Source: Thiovibrio sp964588325 (GTDB lineage Bacteria; Desulfobacterota; Desulfobulbia; Desulfobulbales; Desulfurivibrionaceae). From it: DNA of 64,000 nucleotides. Both the position numbers and the translations under genes were made by a program. The number at the start of each line of letters is the position of its first letter. Within the stretch, counting starts at the first letter, position 1. A model generated the notes under the pieces. The model saw only the letters and a list, made by a program, of their open reading frames with translations. It ran no database searches and was not told the origin of the DNA. The stretch is from positions 62,001-126,000 of the forward strand of contig CAZPOR010000002.1 in assembly GCA_964588325.1 (NCBI GenBank), read 5' to 3'. Shown here piece after piece: positions 42,889 to 52,985 of this stretch.

Positions 42889-44586
42889 ATGAAAAAGATG
42901 CGCAGTGATGCAATACGCAAAGGGGTGGAGCGGGCGCCGCACCGCTCCCTGCTCAAGGCCATGGGCTACACCAATGAGGAGATCAGGCGTCCCCTGATCG
43001 GCATTGCGCACGCCCACAATGAGATCATCCCCGGGCATGTCCATCTTGACAAGATTCTGGAAGCGGTGAAAACCGGGGTCCGCATCGCCGGAGGCACCCC
43101 CATCGCCTTCGGGACCATCGGGGTCTGCGACGGTCTGGCCATGAACCACAAGGGCATGAAATATTCCCTGGCCAGCCGCGAGATCATTGCCGATTCGGTG
43201 GAGATCATGGCCATGGCCCATCCCTTTGACGCCCTGGTGATGATCCCCAACTGCGACAAGGTGACGCCCGGCATGCTCATGGCCATGCTGCGGGTCAATA
43301 TCCCGGCCATCATGGTGAGCGGCGGCCCCATGCTCACCGGGCGTTTCCGCGGCAAGGACGTGCATCTGGTCAGCGTTTTCGAAGGGGTTGGCCGGGTGAA
43401 GGGTGAGACCATGACCCTGGAAGAACTGGACGAACTCGAGGATCATGCCTGCCCCGGTTGCGGTTCCTGCGCCGGGATGTTCACCGCCAATTCGATGAAC
43501 TGTCTCACCGAAGCCATCGGCCTCGGCTTGCCTGGCAACGGCACCATTCCGGCGGTGGCCGCGGCTCGGATCCGGCTGGCCAAGGAAGCGGGCATGGCGG
43601 TGATGCGTCTGCTGGCCGACGATATCCGTCCCCGGGACATTGCCACCCGCGCTGCTTTTGAAAACGCCATGGCCATCGACATGGCCCTGGGCTGTTCCAC
43701 CAATACCGTGCTGCATGTGCCCGCCATCGCCAAGGAGGCCGGGGTGGATTTGCCCCTGGCCCTGTTCAACGAAGTGAGCGAGCGGGTGCCCCATCTGTGC
43801 AGCCTGATTCCCGGCGGGCCGCACAGCCTGCAGCAGTTGGACGAGGCAGGCGGAGTGCAGGCGGTGATGCGCGAATTGCTCAACACCGAAGCGGGCCTGA
43901 ATCTGGAAGTGATGACCGTCACCGGCAAGACTTTGGGCGAAAATCTGGAAAAGGTCCGGGTGCGGGATGCCGATGTCATCCGCCCCGTGGATGAGCCCTA
44001 TCACGAATTCGGCGGCATAGCCGTGCTTTACGGAAATCTGGCCCCGGACGGTTGCGTGGTCAAGCAGTCGGCGGTGGCCGAAGAGATGCTCAAGCATAGC
44101 GGCCCGGCCCGGGTGTTCGACGCAGAGGACGAGGCCCAGGCCGCTATTTTAGGCGGCAAGATCAAGGCCGGCGACGTGGTGGTCATCCGCTATTGCGGCC
44201 CCAAGGGCGGCCCCGGCATGCCGGAGATGCTCTCCCCGACCTCGGCCATTGTCGGCATGGGGCTGGGCAAGTCCGTGGCCCTGATCACCGACGGCCGTTT
44301 CAGCGGCGGCACCCAGGGCGCCTGCATCGGTCATGTCTCGCCGGAAGCGGCGGACGGCGGCCCCATTGCCTTTGTCGAGGAAGGCGACCGGATCACCATC
44401 GATATCCGGCACAAATCCATCGAGTTGAATGTGGCGGAAGGGATTCTGGCCCAGCGGCAGCACAACTGGCAGCCGCCAGCGCCCAAGATCACCAGCGGCT
44501 ACGCAGCCCGTTATGCCAGATTGGTGACCTCCGGCAGCACCGGCGCCGTTTTAAGAGATGATGCCTGCAACCGGCAGGCGGATTGA
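42889..44586 (+). CDS. ilvD: Dihydroxy-acid dehydratase IlvD
   Basis: IlvD dehydrates the dihydroxy acids in valine, isoleucine and leucine synthesis using an Fe-S cluster. The 565-residue product has SDAIRKGVERAPHRSLLKA, the cluster cysteines in MIPNCDKVTPGM and CPGCGSCAGMFTANSMNCL, and GLPGNGTIPA. The C-terminal half has CGPKGGPGMPEML, TDGRFSGGTQGACIGHVSPE and a final RYARLVTSG. Length is normal. It has its own strong promoter. lptD follows within 70 nt and may be transcribed from the same promoter, although the functions are unrelated. Confidence 0.98.
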   Translation: MKKMRSDAIRKGVERAPHRSLLKAMGYTNEEIRRPLIGIAHAHNEIIPGHVHLDKILEAVKTGVRIAGGTPIAFGTIGVCDGLAMNHKGMKYSLASREIIADSVEIMAMAHPFDALVMIPNCDKVTPGMLMAMLRVNIPAIMVSGGPMLTGRFRGKDVHLVSVFEGVGRVKGETMTLEELDELEDHACPGCGSCAGMFTANSMNCLTEAIGLGLPGNGTIPAVAAARIRLAKEAGMAVMRLLADDIRPRDIATRAAFENAMAIDMALGCSTNTVLHVPAIAKEAGVDLPLALFNEVSERVPHLCSLIPGGPHSLQQLDEAGGVQAVMRELLNTEAGLNLEVMTVTGKTLGENLEKVRVRDADVIRPVDEPYHEFGGIAVLYGNLAPDGCVVKQSAVAEEMLKHSGPARVFDAEDEAQAAILGGKIKAGDVVVIRYCGPKGGPGMPEMLSPTSAIVGMGLGKSVALITDGRFSGGTQGACIGHVSPEAADGGPIAFVEEGDRITIDIRHKSIELNVAEGILAQRQHNWQPPAPKITSGYAARYARLVTSGSTGAVLRDDACNRQAD

Positions 44587-44655
44587 GGGTTGAAGGCAAG
44601 CAGGCGGAGCGCAGGGTTGATCCGGCAGCGCCGCATAACGCCTGACGGGGAAGAC

Positions 44656-46998
44656 ATGGCAGAGAGACGGATAACTCCAGGCTGCGTCCTGTGCAGCATC
44701 GTGGTGACCTTGGCCTTCCTTGCCGGCATCGGACCCGTTCGGGCCTCGACCGGGCCTATTCCCTGGGAGATCACGGCGGACAGCCTCGTCCGCCTGGACG
44801 AGCCGAACAGTATCCTGGCCGAAGGCAATGTGGTCATGGTCCGGCCCAAAAATCTGGGGCCTGGAGGCATGTTTATCAGGGCGGACTGGGCTCGGTACGA
44901 TGTGGAGCGCGGTACGGTCAAGGCCCGGGGCAATGTCTACATTCTGTCCGGCCGGGACGAGATCACCGCCAAAAGCGTGGACATGGATCTTGGGTCCGAG
45001 ACAGGCACTTTCATGGATTCCACCATCTTCATGGCGGAAAACCACATGTATGTCACCGGGCAAGAGGTGGTGAAAACAGGGGAGTTCAGCTATATCCTGA
45101 AAAAAGGCTGGGCCACCGCCTGCAAGCCCGAGGAAGGAAAAAGCCCGCCCTGGTCGTTTACCAGCAGCACCACCAAGCTCACCGTGGACGGCATGGCCCA
45201 GATGACCAACGCCGTTTTTCATGTAAAAAACGCCCCCCTGGCCTATACCCCGTATTTCACCTTTCCGGCCAAGACTAAACGGGAAAGCGGTCTGCTCTTT
45301 CCCGAATGGTCCCACTCCAGCCGGAGCGGATTGGGCCTGATGGTCCCGGTTTTTCTCAATGTCTCTCCCAGCACGGATATCACCCTGTATCCCGGCTACC
45401 TCTCCGAGAGGGGGGTCCAGTATGGCGGAGAATTTCGCTATGTGAAGGGGCCTGAATCCTACGGAACCTTCATGCTCAGTTACATGCGCGATGATCTTGT
45501 CGACGGCGCGGATCTCACGGATGAATACAAAACGGACGGCCTTATCCGGAGAGAGGCCAACCGGTACTGGCTGCGGGGCAAGGCCAACCATGATTTCGGC
45601 AACAACCTGACCGGCAGGCTCGACCTTGATCTTGTTTCCGACCAGGATTATCTGCAGGAATTCAAGGAAGGCTCCATGGGCTATACGGCGAGCAATCTCC
45701 TGTTTCTTGAGCAATTCGGCCGGGACCTGCGGGAGGAAACCATCTATGAGCGGGAGTCTTCCCTGCAGTTGGTCAAGGTGTGGTCGAACATGGTCGCCAG
45801 CGGTGAATTGCGGACCAGGCAGGATACGCGCCATGACCTCCTGCTTGGCGTGGATGATGGGGACGGGGTGCTGGAAACCGGGGAATATTCCATTTTATCC
45901 CGGACAACCAGCCCCCTGCAGGCTCTGCCCCGGCTTGATTTCACCGGGCGCATACCCATCAACGGCACGCGGATGAGCACCGCCTGGGATTCCGAATACG
46001 TCAACTACTGGCGAGAAGAGGGGGTAGGAACCCAGCGGTTGGATCTGCACCCCAAGCTGATCTCTTTTCTGCCCCGGGGCGGATGGCTTGAAGGCAAGGT
46101 CAGCGGCGGGGTCCGGGAAACTGCCTATCAGCTTGAATCCTACGGGGATTCCTCCTGGGACAAGGAGCGTTTCCAGGATCGGCAGGCCTATGATTTCACC
46201 GGCAACATGGCGACCATCCTGCTGCGCGATTTTGACCTGGGAAAATCCGATTGGCTTGAGCACATGATCCGGCCCAACCTCGTGTATGAATACCTGACCA
46301 GGACCCAGGAACTGCCGCATCTTGGCGACAGCCTCGGGTATTTTGACGGCGTGGACCGGTTGGAGCGGAAAAACTGGCTGACCTGGCAGTTCAATAATTA
46401 CTTCACCGTGGGCGGCGTGACGAAGAAGGGCGATTTCTGGAACCGCAATCTCGGCATCTTCAAGGTCTTGCAGACCTATGACCTGCGGGAGGAAAATCCG
46501 GAAAATTCAGGGTTGTCCGCCGACGGCAGGCGCTATGATTGGTCGGACCTCAGGTTTGAGACGACAGTATCCCCGGTGCCGAACTGGGCGGTTGGGTATC
46601 AGACCAACGTGAGCATGTACGGGAAAGGCGTGACCCGGTATGAGCTGCTCAATCAGTACAGCCTTGCCGGAGGACATACGCTGGGCCTCAATTATCGCTA
46701 TCTGCAAAATAGTAACATGGTTGCCCCGTATTTTTATACCGATCTCGGGGAATCGACCCATGACCTGATCGGCATGGTGGGGACGCGTTTGACCGAAACG
46801 CTCTCCGCCTCCTACTATCTGGTCAAGTCATTTTCCGAGGACCATACGGTGGAATCCAGGGTTCGCCTGATCTATCAACCCGCCTGCTGGATGGTGGAGC
46901 TTGAGACAAGCAGGACCCCCGATGACCAGCGGGTAATGCTCATCTTTTCCCTCGATGGCGTGGGCCGTTTTGCCCGCTTGGGTAAGAGCAATCTCTAA
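44656..46998 (+). CDS. lptD: LPS-assembly protein LptD (OstA)
   Basis: LptD is the outer-membrane beta barrel that inserts lipopolysaccharide. The product (about 780 residues) has a Sec signal (CSIVVTLAFLAGIGPVRAS), the periplasmic OstA jellyroll (about 35-150: PWEITADSLVRLDEPNSILA, EGNVVMVRPKN, ARYDVERGTVKARGNVYI) and a long C-terminal region of beta strands ending in LIFSLDGVGRFARLG. Paired cysteines are few (one in the CKPEE segment), so the disulfide pattern of E. coli is not kept. ATG 44656 is preferred over a TTG at 44590 because it starts the signal peptide. Confidence 0.93.
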   Translation: MAERRITPGCVLCSIVVTLAFLAGIGPVRASTGPIPWEITADSLVRLDEPNSILAEGNVVMVRPKNLGPGGMFIRADWARYDVERGTVKARGNVYILSGRDEITAKSVDMDLGSETGTFMDSTIFMAENHMYVTGQEVVKTGEFSYILKKGWATACKPEEGKSPPWSFTSSTTKLTVDGMAQMTNAVFHVKNAPLAYTPYFTFPAKTKRESGLLFPEWSHSSRSGLGLMVPVFLNVSPSTDITLYPGYLSERGVQYGGEFRYVKGPESYGTFMLSYMRDDLVDGADLTDEYKTDGLIRREANRYWLRGKANHDFGNNLTGRLDLDLVSDQDYLQEFKEGSMGYTASNLLFLEQFGRDLREETIYERESSLQLVKVWSNMVASGELRTRQDTRHDLLLGVDDGDGVLETGEYSILSRTTSPLQALPRLDFTGRIPINGTRMSTAWDSEYVNYWREEGVGTQRLDLHPKLISFLPRGGWLEGKVSGGVRETAYQLESYGDSSWDKERFQDRQAYDFTGNMATILLRDFDLGKSDWLEHMIRPNLVYEYLTRTQELPHLGDSLGYFDGVDRLERKNWLTWQFNNYFTVGGVTKKGDFWNRNLGIFKVLQTYDLREENPENSGLSADGRRYDWSDLRFETTVSPVPNWAVGYQTNVSMYGKGVTRYELLNQYSLAGGHTLGLNYRYLQNSNMVAPYFYTDLGESTHDLIGMVGTRLTETLSASYYLVKSFSEDHTVESRVRLIYQPACWMVELETSRTPDDQRVMLIFSLDGVGRFARLGKSNL

Positions 46999-47019
46999 TT
47001 CCGGGCGCAGGATGGCGGC

Positions 47020-47982
47020 ATGACCACGGCGTATTACGACATCTTCAACGGGGATGCGGACGGCATCTGCGCCCTGCACCAGCTTCGCTTGGCAGAGCCT
47101 CGCGAGGCCACCCTGGTGACCGGGGTGAAGCGGGACATCCGGCTGCTTGAGCAGGTGGCCCATGTGCGGGGGGCAGAACTCACCGTGCTGGACATCTCCT
47201 TGGACAGCAACCGGACCACGCTGCTGCAACTGCTTGATTCCTGCCGGGTGTTCTATGTGGACCACCATTACGCAGGTGATCCGCCGCACAGCCCTAACCT
47301 GATTGCCCATCTTGATCCCAGCCCTGAGACCTGCACCTCCCTCATCGTCGATGAACTCCTGGGCGGACGTTTCCGGGGATGGGGTGTGGTTGCGGCCTTT
47401 GGCGACAATCTGCACGATTCGGCCCGCAAGGCGGCAGCCGCCCTGGATTTGTCCGAGGCTCAGACGGAGAGGTTGCGGGAACTGGGCGAATTGATGAATT
47501 ACAACGGCTATGGGCATAAGGTGACGGAACTGCATCTGCCGCCCCAGGATCTCTACGCGGCGGTCCAGCCCTATGCCGATCCCCTGGTCTTTTGTGCGGA
47601 GTCACAGATCCCGGCCCTGTTGCGCCAGGGGTTTGCCGATGATTTCAGGCTGGCCAGGGAGGCGAAACCCTTGCGGGAAAAAGGCCATGGCCGGATTTTT
47701 GTCTTTCCCGCGGAAAAATGGGCCAGCAGGGTCGCCGGGGTGTTCTGCAACGAACGGGCCAGAGAGAACCCGGACATGGCCCACGCCCTGCTGGTGGACA
47801 ATGGCGACGCCACCTTCATGGTCAGCGTGCGTGCGCCCCTTGCCCGGCGTTCCGGCGCCGACAGCCTGTGCCGCGCTTTTCCCACCGGCGGCGGCCGGGC
47901 CGGAGCCGGTGGGATCAATGCCCTGCCGGCCGGACAGGTTGAGGATTTTTTTCAGAAATTTTTCGAGGTGTTTTCCCCATGA
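47020..47982 (+). CDS. DHH-family phosphoesterase
   Basis: DHH phosphoesterase of 320 residues, related to nanoRNases and exopolyphosphatases. The N-terminal motif is YDIFNGDADGICALHQL (DxD metal ligands), then LDISLDSNR, and the signature FYVDHHYAGDPP. The C-terminal part has MAHALLVDNGDATFMVSVRA and ADSLCRAFPTGGGRAGAGGI, which resembles the DHHA1 substrate domain with its GGG loop. The substrate (oligonucleotide, cyclic dinucleotide product or phosphate ester) is not clear. It overlaps mltB by 4 nt. Confidence 0.92.
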   Translation: MTTAYYDIFNGDADGICALHQLRLAEPREATLVTGVKRDIRLLEQVAHVRGAELTVLDISLDSNRTTLLQLLDSCRVFYVDHHYAGDPPHSPNLIAHLDPSPETCTSLIVDELLGGRFRGWGVVAAFGDNLHDSARKAAAALDLSEAQTERLRELGELMNYNGYGHKVTELHLPPQDLYAAVQPYADPLVFCAESQIPALLRQGFADDFRLAREAKPLREKGHGRIFVFPAEKWASRVAGVFCNERARENPDMAHALLVDNGDATFMVSVRAPLARRSGADSLCRAFPTGGGRAGAGGINALPAGQVEDFFQKFFEVFSP

Positions 47983-49043
47983 GTTTTTCCGTGTTGCATA
48001 GAACCGTTGCCAGCCTGTCCCTTCTGGTTTCCTGCGCCATCTTTTCCTGCCCGCCGAGTTTTGCCGGGGCCGGGGCCGGAGAACCGTTGCCTCTGGCCGC
48101 CGACTTGGTCGAGGATGGTCAGGTTATCGATATTGCCAGCCCGCGCTACCAGGAGCTGTTTCAGGAACTGGCGGCGCAGCACGGCTTCAGCCGGGAAGAA
48201 CTGGATCATCTTTTCGCCGGGGTCACCATCAAGAAGCGGGTGCTGGAGCTTATGGATACCCAGTGGGAGGCCAAGCCCTATTTCGAGTACTCGCCGCGAT
48301 TCATCACCCCGCAGATAATTCAGGAAGGAAAGAGGCTTCTGCGCGAACACCGGGAGCTGCTGGACCGGGTTGAAAAAGAACTTGGAGTCGAGCGGGAGAT
48401 TGTCGTGGCCATCTGGGGGATTGAAAGCAAGTTCGGCGAGCACAAGGGGGGGTTCAGCATGTTTCAGACCCTCAATACCATGTTTGACGCCTATCCCCGC
48501 CGCAGCAAGTTCTATCGGACCCAGTTGATCGAATATCTGCTGCTGTGCAGGGAAAACGGGGTCGATCCGCTGGCTATCACCGGCTCCTATGGCGGGGCCT
48601 TTGGTCAGACGCAGTTCATTCCCTCAAGTTTCCGGCTGTATGCCGTTGATTTTGACGGGGATGGCCGCCGAGATGTCTGGGGATCGGTGCCTGATGTCCT
48701 GGCCAGCATTGCCAACTATCTCCAGCGGTTCGGCTGGACCTTCAAGGGCCCGGTTTACCACGAGCTCGGGCCGAAGCTAAAGGGGGAGAAGTTGGAAAAA
48801 GCCTATGCCCAAGGGCGAAAAGGCTTTGTTACCCGCACGGCGGTGAAAAAAATTCAGGGTGTCGATCTGCCGCATTCTCCGGAGAACAAGGAGCTGACCA
48901 TTGTTGGCCTTGAGCTGCGGGACGGCGGGATGCGCTACGTGGCGGGCTATCCCAACCTCCAGGCCATTACCAAATGGAACAACTCCAACCGTTACGCCAT
49001 GGCCGCCGTTGAACTGGCGGAAAAACTCACAGAGGAGCGTTAG
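47979..49043 (+). CDS. mltB: Lytic murein transglycosylase MltB
   Basis: MltB-type (SLT_2 family) lytic transglycosylase of 354 residues, periplasmic. A signal peptide covers about 1-29 (VASLSLLVSCAIFSCPPSFA); a lipobox is not clear. The catalytic domain has VVAIWGIESKFGEHKG with the catalytic Glu, TLNTMFDAYPRRSKFYRTQL and GSYGGAFGQTQFIPSSFRLY. DFDGDGRRDVWGSVPDVLAS resembles the loop often seen near a bound calcium. The C-terminus has YAMAAVELAEKL. It starts inside the end of the DHH gene. A MITE-like element follows after 15 nt and probably ends transcription. Confidence 0.95.
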   Translation: MSFSVLHRTVASLSLLVSCAIFSCPPSFAGAGAGEPLPLAADLVEDGQVIDIASPRYQELFQELAAQHGFSREELDHLFAGVTIKKRVLELMDTQWEAKPYFEYSPRFITPQIIQEGKRLLREHRELLDRVEKELGVEREIVVAIWGIESKFGEHKGGFSMFQTLNTMFDAYPRRSKFYRTQLIEYLLLCRENGVDPLAITGSYGGAFGQTQFIPSSFRLYAVDFDGDGRRDVWGSVPDVLASIANYLQRFGWTFKGPVYHELGPKLKGEKLEKAYAQGRKGFVTRTAVKKIQGVDLPHSPENKELTIVGLELRDGGMRYVAGYPNLQAITKWNNSNRYAMAAVELAEKLTEER

Positions 49044-49058
49044 TGGTTCCGGCTCTCT

Positions 49059-49223
49059 AACAGGAGGTTAAAAAAAGCCGTCCTGGCTTTTTTTAACCAC
49101 GATCGGCCAGAAGTGAATTCTGGCCGATCTCACAATTTCAACGAGTTAAAACTCGTCGAAATTGGCGATCCATCCCTGGATCGCACGCAGGGCATCGAAA
49201 AACGAGTTTTTCAACACCCTGCT
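49059..49223. mobile_element. MITE-like element, copy 2
   Basis: Inverted relative to the copy at 10608-10758. The right end TTTTTCAACACCCTGCT is conserved; the left end has drifted (AACAGGAGGTTAAAAAA). It has a perfect 14-bp stem GGTTAAAAAAAGCC/GGCTTTTTTTAACC next to the left end, where copy 1 has G-C in place of A-T on both arms. A 12-bp palindrome GATCGGCCAGAA/TTCTGGCCGATC lies inside. It sits between convergent mltB and the AGCS gene. No transposase. Confidence 0.8.
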
Positions 49224-49236
49224 AGGACGGTGCGTT

Positions 49237-50559
49237 TCAGCGCTGAAAATACCGCTCGGTTTCCGTCTTGACCACCTGGGCCAGGAGCAGCAAGCCGACA
49301 ATGTTGGGGATGGCCATCATCCCGTTCATCAGGTCGGAGAAATTCCAGACAAATTCCAGCTTCATCATCGCCCCCACAATCACCACCGCGACGAAGACCA
49401 CCCGATATGGGGCAATGGCGCGGCGGCCTGCCAGATATTCGATGGCCTTTTCTCCGTAATAATTCCAGCCGATCAGGGTGGAGTAGGCAAAAAGAGCCGT
49501 GGATACGGCGACAATCATTACCCCCGCATGCCCCAGGGTTTCGCCAAAGCTTGCGCTGGTCAACTGTCCCGGCGCGACCCCTTCCAGCCAGGCCTGGTCG
49601 GTCAGGATCACCAGGGAGGTAATGGTGCAGACTACCAGGGTGTCGATGAAGGTCTGGGTCATGCTCACCAGCGCCTGCCTGACCGGATCACGGGTCCTGG
49701 CGGCGGCGGCGGCAATGGGGGAAGAACCCAGTCCCGATTCGTTGGAAAAGACGCCGCGAGCGATGCCGTAGCGCATGGAGGCGGCCACCACCGAACCGGC
49801 AAAGCCGCCGCTGGCCGCGATGGGGGTAAAGGCGTGTTGGAAGATCATCCCCAGGGCGGGGGGGATTTCGCTGAGGTTGAGCGCCAGCACCAGCAGCGCG
49901 GCACCGACATAACAGACGATCATGAACGGCACCAGAAACGAGGTGAACCTGCCGATGGACTTGATGCCGCCCAGAATCACCAACCCGGTAAGGAGCATCA
50001 GCACTGTGCCGGTGACCCAGGGCTCGATGTCGAAGGTTGATTGAAAGATGGTGGCCACCGCATTGGCTTGGGTCATGTTGCCGATGCCGAAGGTGGCCAG
50101 GGCGGTGAACAGGGCGAAGAGCCAGGCCAGCTTCGGCAAGCCCGCGCCCTTGGCCAGATAGTACATGGGGCCGCCGCGCATGCCGTGTTCCCCCTTTTCC
50201 CGGTATTTCACGGCCAGGACCGCTTCCGCGTACTTGGTGGCCATGCCGACCAGTCCGGTCATCCACATCCAGAAAACCGCCCCTGGCCCGCCAAGGGTGA
50301 TGGCGGTGGCCACGCCGACGATGTTGCCGATGCCCACCGTGGCGGCCAGGGCGGTCATCAGGGCGGCAAAATGGCTGATGTCGCCGTCGCCGGCCTGCTC
50401 CTTGCGCCAGATCAACCGCAGGGCGTGGGGCAGGGCGCGAAACTGCATGCCGCGCAGGATTACGGTCAGGTACAGGCCGGTGCCCACCAGGAACACCAGC
50501 ATGGGTGGCCCCCAGATCCAGCCGGAGAGAATGGAAATCAATAACTCGATGGAAGCCAT
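49237..50559 (-). CDS. AGCS-family alanine/glycine:sodium symporter
   Basis: Inner-membrane amino acid carrier of 440 residues, alanine or glycine:cation (sodium) symporter family. About 10-11 transmembrane segments are visible. Family motifs are PPMLVFLVGTGLYLTVILRG near the N-terminus, FAALMTALAATVGIGNIVGV, GPGAVFWMWMTGLVGMATKY, NESGLGSSPIAAAAARTRDP (AGCS signature) and YSTLIGWNYYGEKAIEYL. Specificity for alanine or glycine cannot be separated by eye. A modest AAGG lies before the ATG. The 173 nt ahead of it up to the kinase gene hold no obvious element. Confidence 0.95.
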   Translation of the reverse strand: MASIELLISILSGWIWGPPMLVFLVGTGLYLTVILRGMQFRALPHALRLIWRKEQAGDGDISHFAALMTALAATVGIGNIVGVATAITLGGPGAVFWMWMTGLVGMATKYAEAVLAVKYREKGEHGMRGGPMYYLAKGAGLPKLAWLFALFTALATFGIGNMTQANAVATIFQSTFDIEPWVTGTVLMLLTGLVILGGIKSIGRFTSFLVPFMIVCYVGAALLVLALNLSEIPPALGMIFQHAFTPIAASGGFAGSVVAASMRYGIARGVFSNESGLGSSPIAAAAARTRDPVRQALVSMTQTFIDTLVVCTITSLVILTDQAWLEGVAPGQLTSASFGETLGHAGVMIVAVSTALFAYSTLIGWNYYGEKAIEYLAGRRAIAPYRVVFVAVVIVGAMMKLEFVWNFSDLMNGMMAIPNIVGLLLLAQVVKTETERYFQR

Positions 50560-50732
50560 GGATGCGCCTTATGTGAATTTTTTTTGACGGGAGACGTTTT
50601 TTTTCTGGTCAAAATACCTGAAAAGGCGGCGGAAGCAAAGGGTCTTACGGGTCTATCCGGATCAATGGCTGTTTTTTGTTGGCGGTTTGGCCTGGGGAAT
50701 GTTTCGCGGTCCGTCTTGTCAACGGATGTTTT

Positions 50733-52985
50733 TTATGCGTCCAGCACCTTGCGCACGGTGAGGGCCAACTCCTGCACCGAAACGGGCTTCATCAGATAAG
50801 CCCGGATGCCGAGAGCCTGTGCCTGTCCCTTGTTGGTCAATTCGCTGAAGCCAGAGCAGAGAATGATGGGAAGGTTCGGTCTAATGGCAAGCGCCTTTTG
50901 GGCCAATTCATAACCAGTCAGATTCGGCATGGTCATGTCCGTAATGAGCAGATCGAGAGCCAGCGGGTTCTTGGCAATACAGGCCAAAGCCTCTTGGCTG
51001 TTGTTGTAAGGACTCACTTGATAGCCAAGATTTTGCAGAAGTTGCTGCATCATGGTGGAAATTGTCTCGTCGTCATCCACGAGCAGCACGCGTTCTGTGC
51101 CAAGGGGGATTGTTTGACTGCATGCAGCGTTAACAAAAAAAGGCGCTTCCTCGATGCTGGGCAGATAGACATGGAAGCTCGTGCCTTTGCCCGGCTCGCT
51201 GTGCACCGTAATATGTCCCTGGTAGCTTTTGACAATGCCATGGACCACGGAAAGACCCAGCCCGGTGCCTTCCCCCTTGGTCTTGGTCGTAAAGTAGGGC
51301 TCGAAAATATGGGTAAGCGTTTTGTCATCCATGCCGCCACCAGTGTCGCTGATCTCGATGAGTACATAGTTTCCCGGGGCGAGTTCGGAGACTTTCCCTA
51401 CGGTGTCTTTTTCCATGGTAATTTTTGCAAGGCGCACTCCCAGCACTCCGCCGGTTTCCCGCATGGCATGGTAGGCGTTGGTGCAGAGGTTCATGATGAT
51501 CTGGTGGAGCTGGGTCGGGTCGGCCATGATAGCGCCACATTCTGAGGGAATTTCTTTGCGAATCGTAATGGTGGAGGGCAGGGAGGCCCGCAGAAGTTTG
51601 AGTGCTTCCTTCATCACCAGGTGCGGCTGAAACGCTTTTCGCTCTTGGTGGGTCTGGCGGCTGAAGGTCAGGATTTGTTGCACCAGATCTTTAGCCCTTC
51701 CCGCGGCCTTAACGACTTGCTGCAGGTCGGCGGTCAGGGAATTGTCCGGGGAGATTTTGGTCAAGGCCAGACCGGAATAACCGAGAATTGGAGTCAGGAT
51801 GTTGTTGAGGTCGTGGGCAATGCCCCCGGCCAAGGTGCCCATGGCTTCCATTTTCTGGGATTGCCTGAGTTGCGTTTCCAATTTTTTCTGCGCGGTAATA
51901 TCGCGAACACTTTCAATTCCGGCGATAATATTCCCATCCGCGTCTTTCATCGGACTGGAGGTGACTTCAAGATGTATAACCCCATTTTCAGTAGGGGCGG
52001 TGGTCTCGCGGCGATGAACCTTTCCGTCTGCAAAGGATTGGGCGAGGAGACAGCCATCACATACTGCCGTGCGGTTTTGATACGCCTGATAACAGTATTC
52101 CCCCGTGTGGATTCCCTGTTTGTCAGTGTGTACCCTGTTTTGATAGAGAATCTTGAAACTGGGATCCTGCACGGTGATTCCGTCTTCCAATGTGGCGAGC
52201 AACGATTCAAGCTTGTTTTTTTCCTCAAGAAGCGCACGGGTTTGGTCCTTGCGTTCGCTGATGTCGCGCACAACCGAGATAATAAAATTTTTCTCTCCAC
52301 GAGGAGCAAAGCTGGCATTTATTTCAACGGGTATGCGGCTGCCATCCTTGCGAATCTGTTCCGTTTCAAAGATGCGGCTTTGCTTTTTGACGCGGGCTAC
52401 ATGAACGTGCCAACTGGGCATGTCCTCGATATTTGCGGCGATATCGAGGACCCGAAGAGCCAAGAGTTCCGCCATGTTGTATTTCAGGTTGGAGCACGCT
52501 TTGTCATTGACGGAGATGACGGCGCTGGTGTCGGCATCAATGACGAAAATGGCATCATTGCTTTTGTTGACAAGGCCTTGAAGCAGGGAGAGTTCTTCTT
52601 TTGCAAGATGGCTCTCGGTAATATCCATGATCAGGGATTGTTTGGATATGGTGCCATCCGCATTGTGGATGGGCGTATTGATTATATCGTACCAGCGCTC
52701 ATCCCTGGGGCTTTTCAATTGCCTGCGGCTGGTTTTTTGTTCGTGGAAGAATTTGTCGTTGTTGCACCAGGGACAGACATCTTCGCAACCATGCAGGATT
52801 TTGTAGCAGTATTCTCCCGTGGCGTCGTAGCCGGTGCGGTCACGCAGCTTATCGTTCATGTATTGGATGCGATAATCTTGCGAGCAGATGTAGATAAAAC
52901 CGTCAAAGGCCCGGATCAAAGCATCTAAGTCAGGGGCACGCTGGAAAGAATGGGGTGTTGTTGCCGGATCACCATGAGGCATCAT
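50733..52985 (-). CDS. Cytosolic multi-PAS hybrid histidine kinase with cysteine clusters
   Basis: Hybrid kinase of 750 residues without membrane segments. Three PAS modules: PAS1 (about 18-125), PAS2 (about 138-245) and PAS3 (about 258-368). PAS1 and PAS3 each carry C-x10-C-x2-C (Cys60/71/74 and Cys298/309/312) after a shared GEYCY. HisKA has GGIAHDLNNILTPI with His391, the HATPase has NLCTNAYHAMRETGG and GEGTGLGLSVVHG, and the receiver has LLITDMTMPNLTG with the phosphoacceptor. The cysteines suggest a metal, Fe-S or thiol redox input; this is inferred. No adjacent output gene. Confidence 0.93.
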   Translation of the reverse strand: MMPHGDPATTPHSFQRAPDLDALIRAFDGFIYICSQDYRIQYMNDKLRDRTGYDATGEYCYKILHGCEDVCPWCNNDKFFHEQKTSRRQLKSPRDERWYDIINTPIHNADGTISKQSLIMDITESHLAKEELSLLQGLVNKSNDAIFVIDADTSAVISVNDKACSNLKYNMAELLALRVLDIAANIEDMPSWHVHVARVKKQSRIFETEQIRKDGSRIPVEINASFAPRGEKNFIISVVRDISERKDQTRALLEEKNKLESLLATLEDGITVQDPSFKILYQNRVHTDKQGIHTGEYCYQAYQNRTAVCDGCLLAQSFADGKVHRRETTAPTENGVIHLEVTSSPMKDADGNIIAGIESVRDITAQKKLETQLRQSQKMEAMGTLAGGIAHDLNNILTPILGYSGLALTKISPDNSLTADLQQVVKAAGRAKDLVQQILTFSRQTHQERKAFQPHLVMKEALKLLRASLPSTITIRKEIPSECGAIMADPTQLHQIIMNLCTNAYHAMRETGGVLGVRLAKITMEKDTVGKVSELAPGNYVLIEISDTGGGMDDKTLTHIFEPYFTTKTKGEGTGLGLSVVHGIVKSYQGHITVHSEPGKGTSFHVYLPSIEEAPFFVNAACSQTIPLGTERVLLVDDDETISTMMQQLLQNLGYQVSPYNNSQEALACIAKNPLALDLLITDMTMPNLTGYELAQKALAIRPNLPIILCSGFSELTNKGQAQALGIRAYLMKPVSVQELALTVRKVLDA

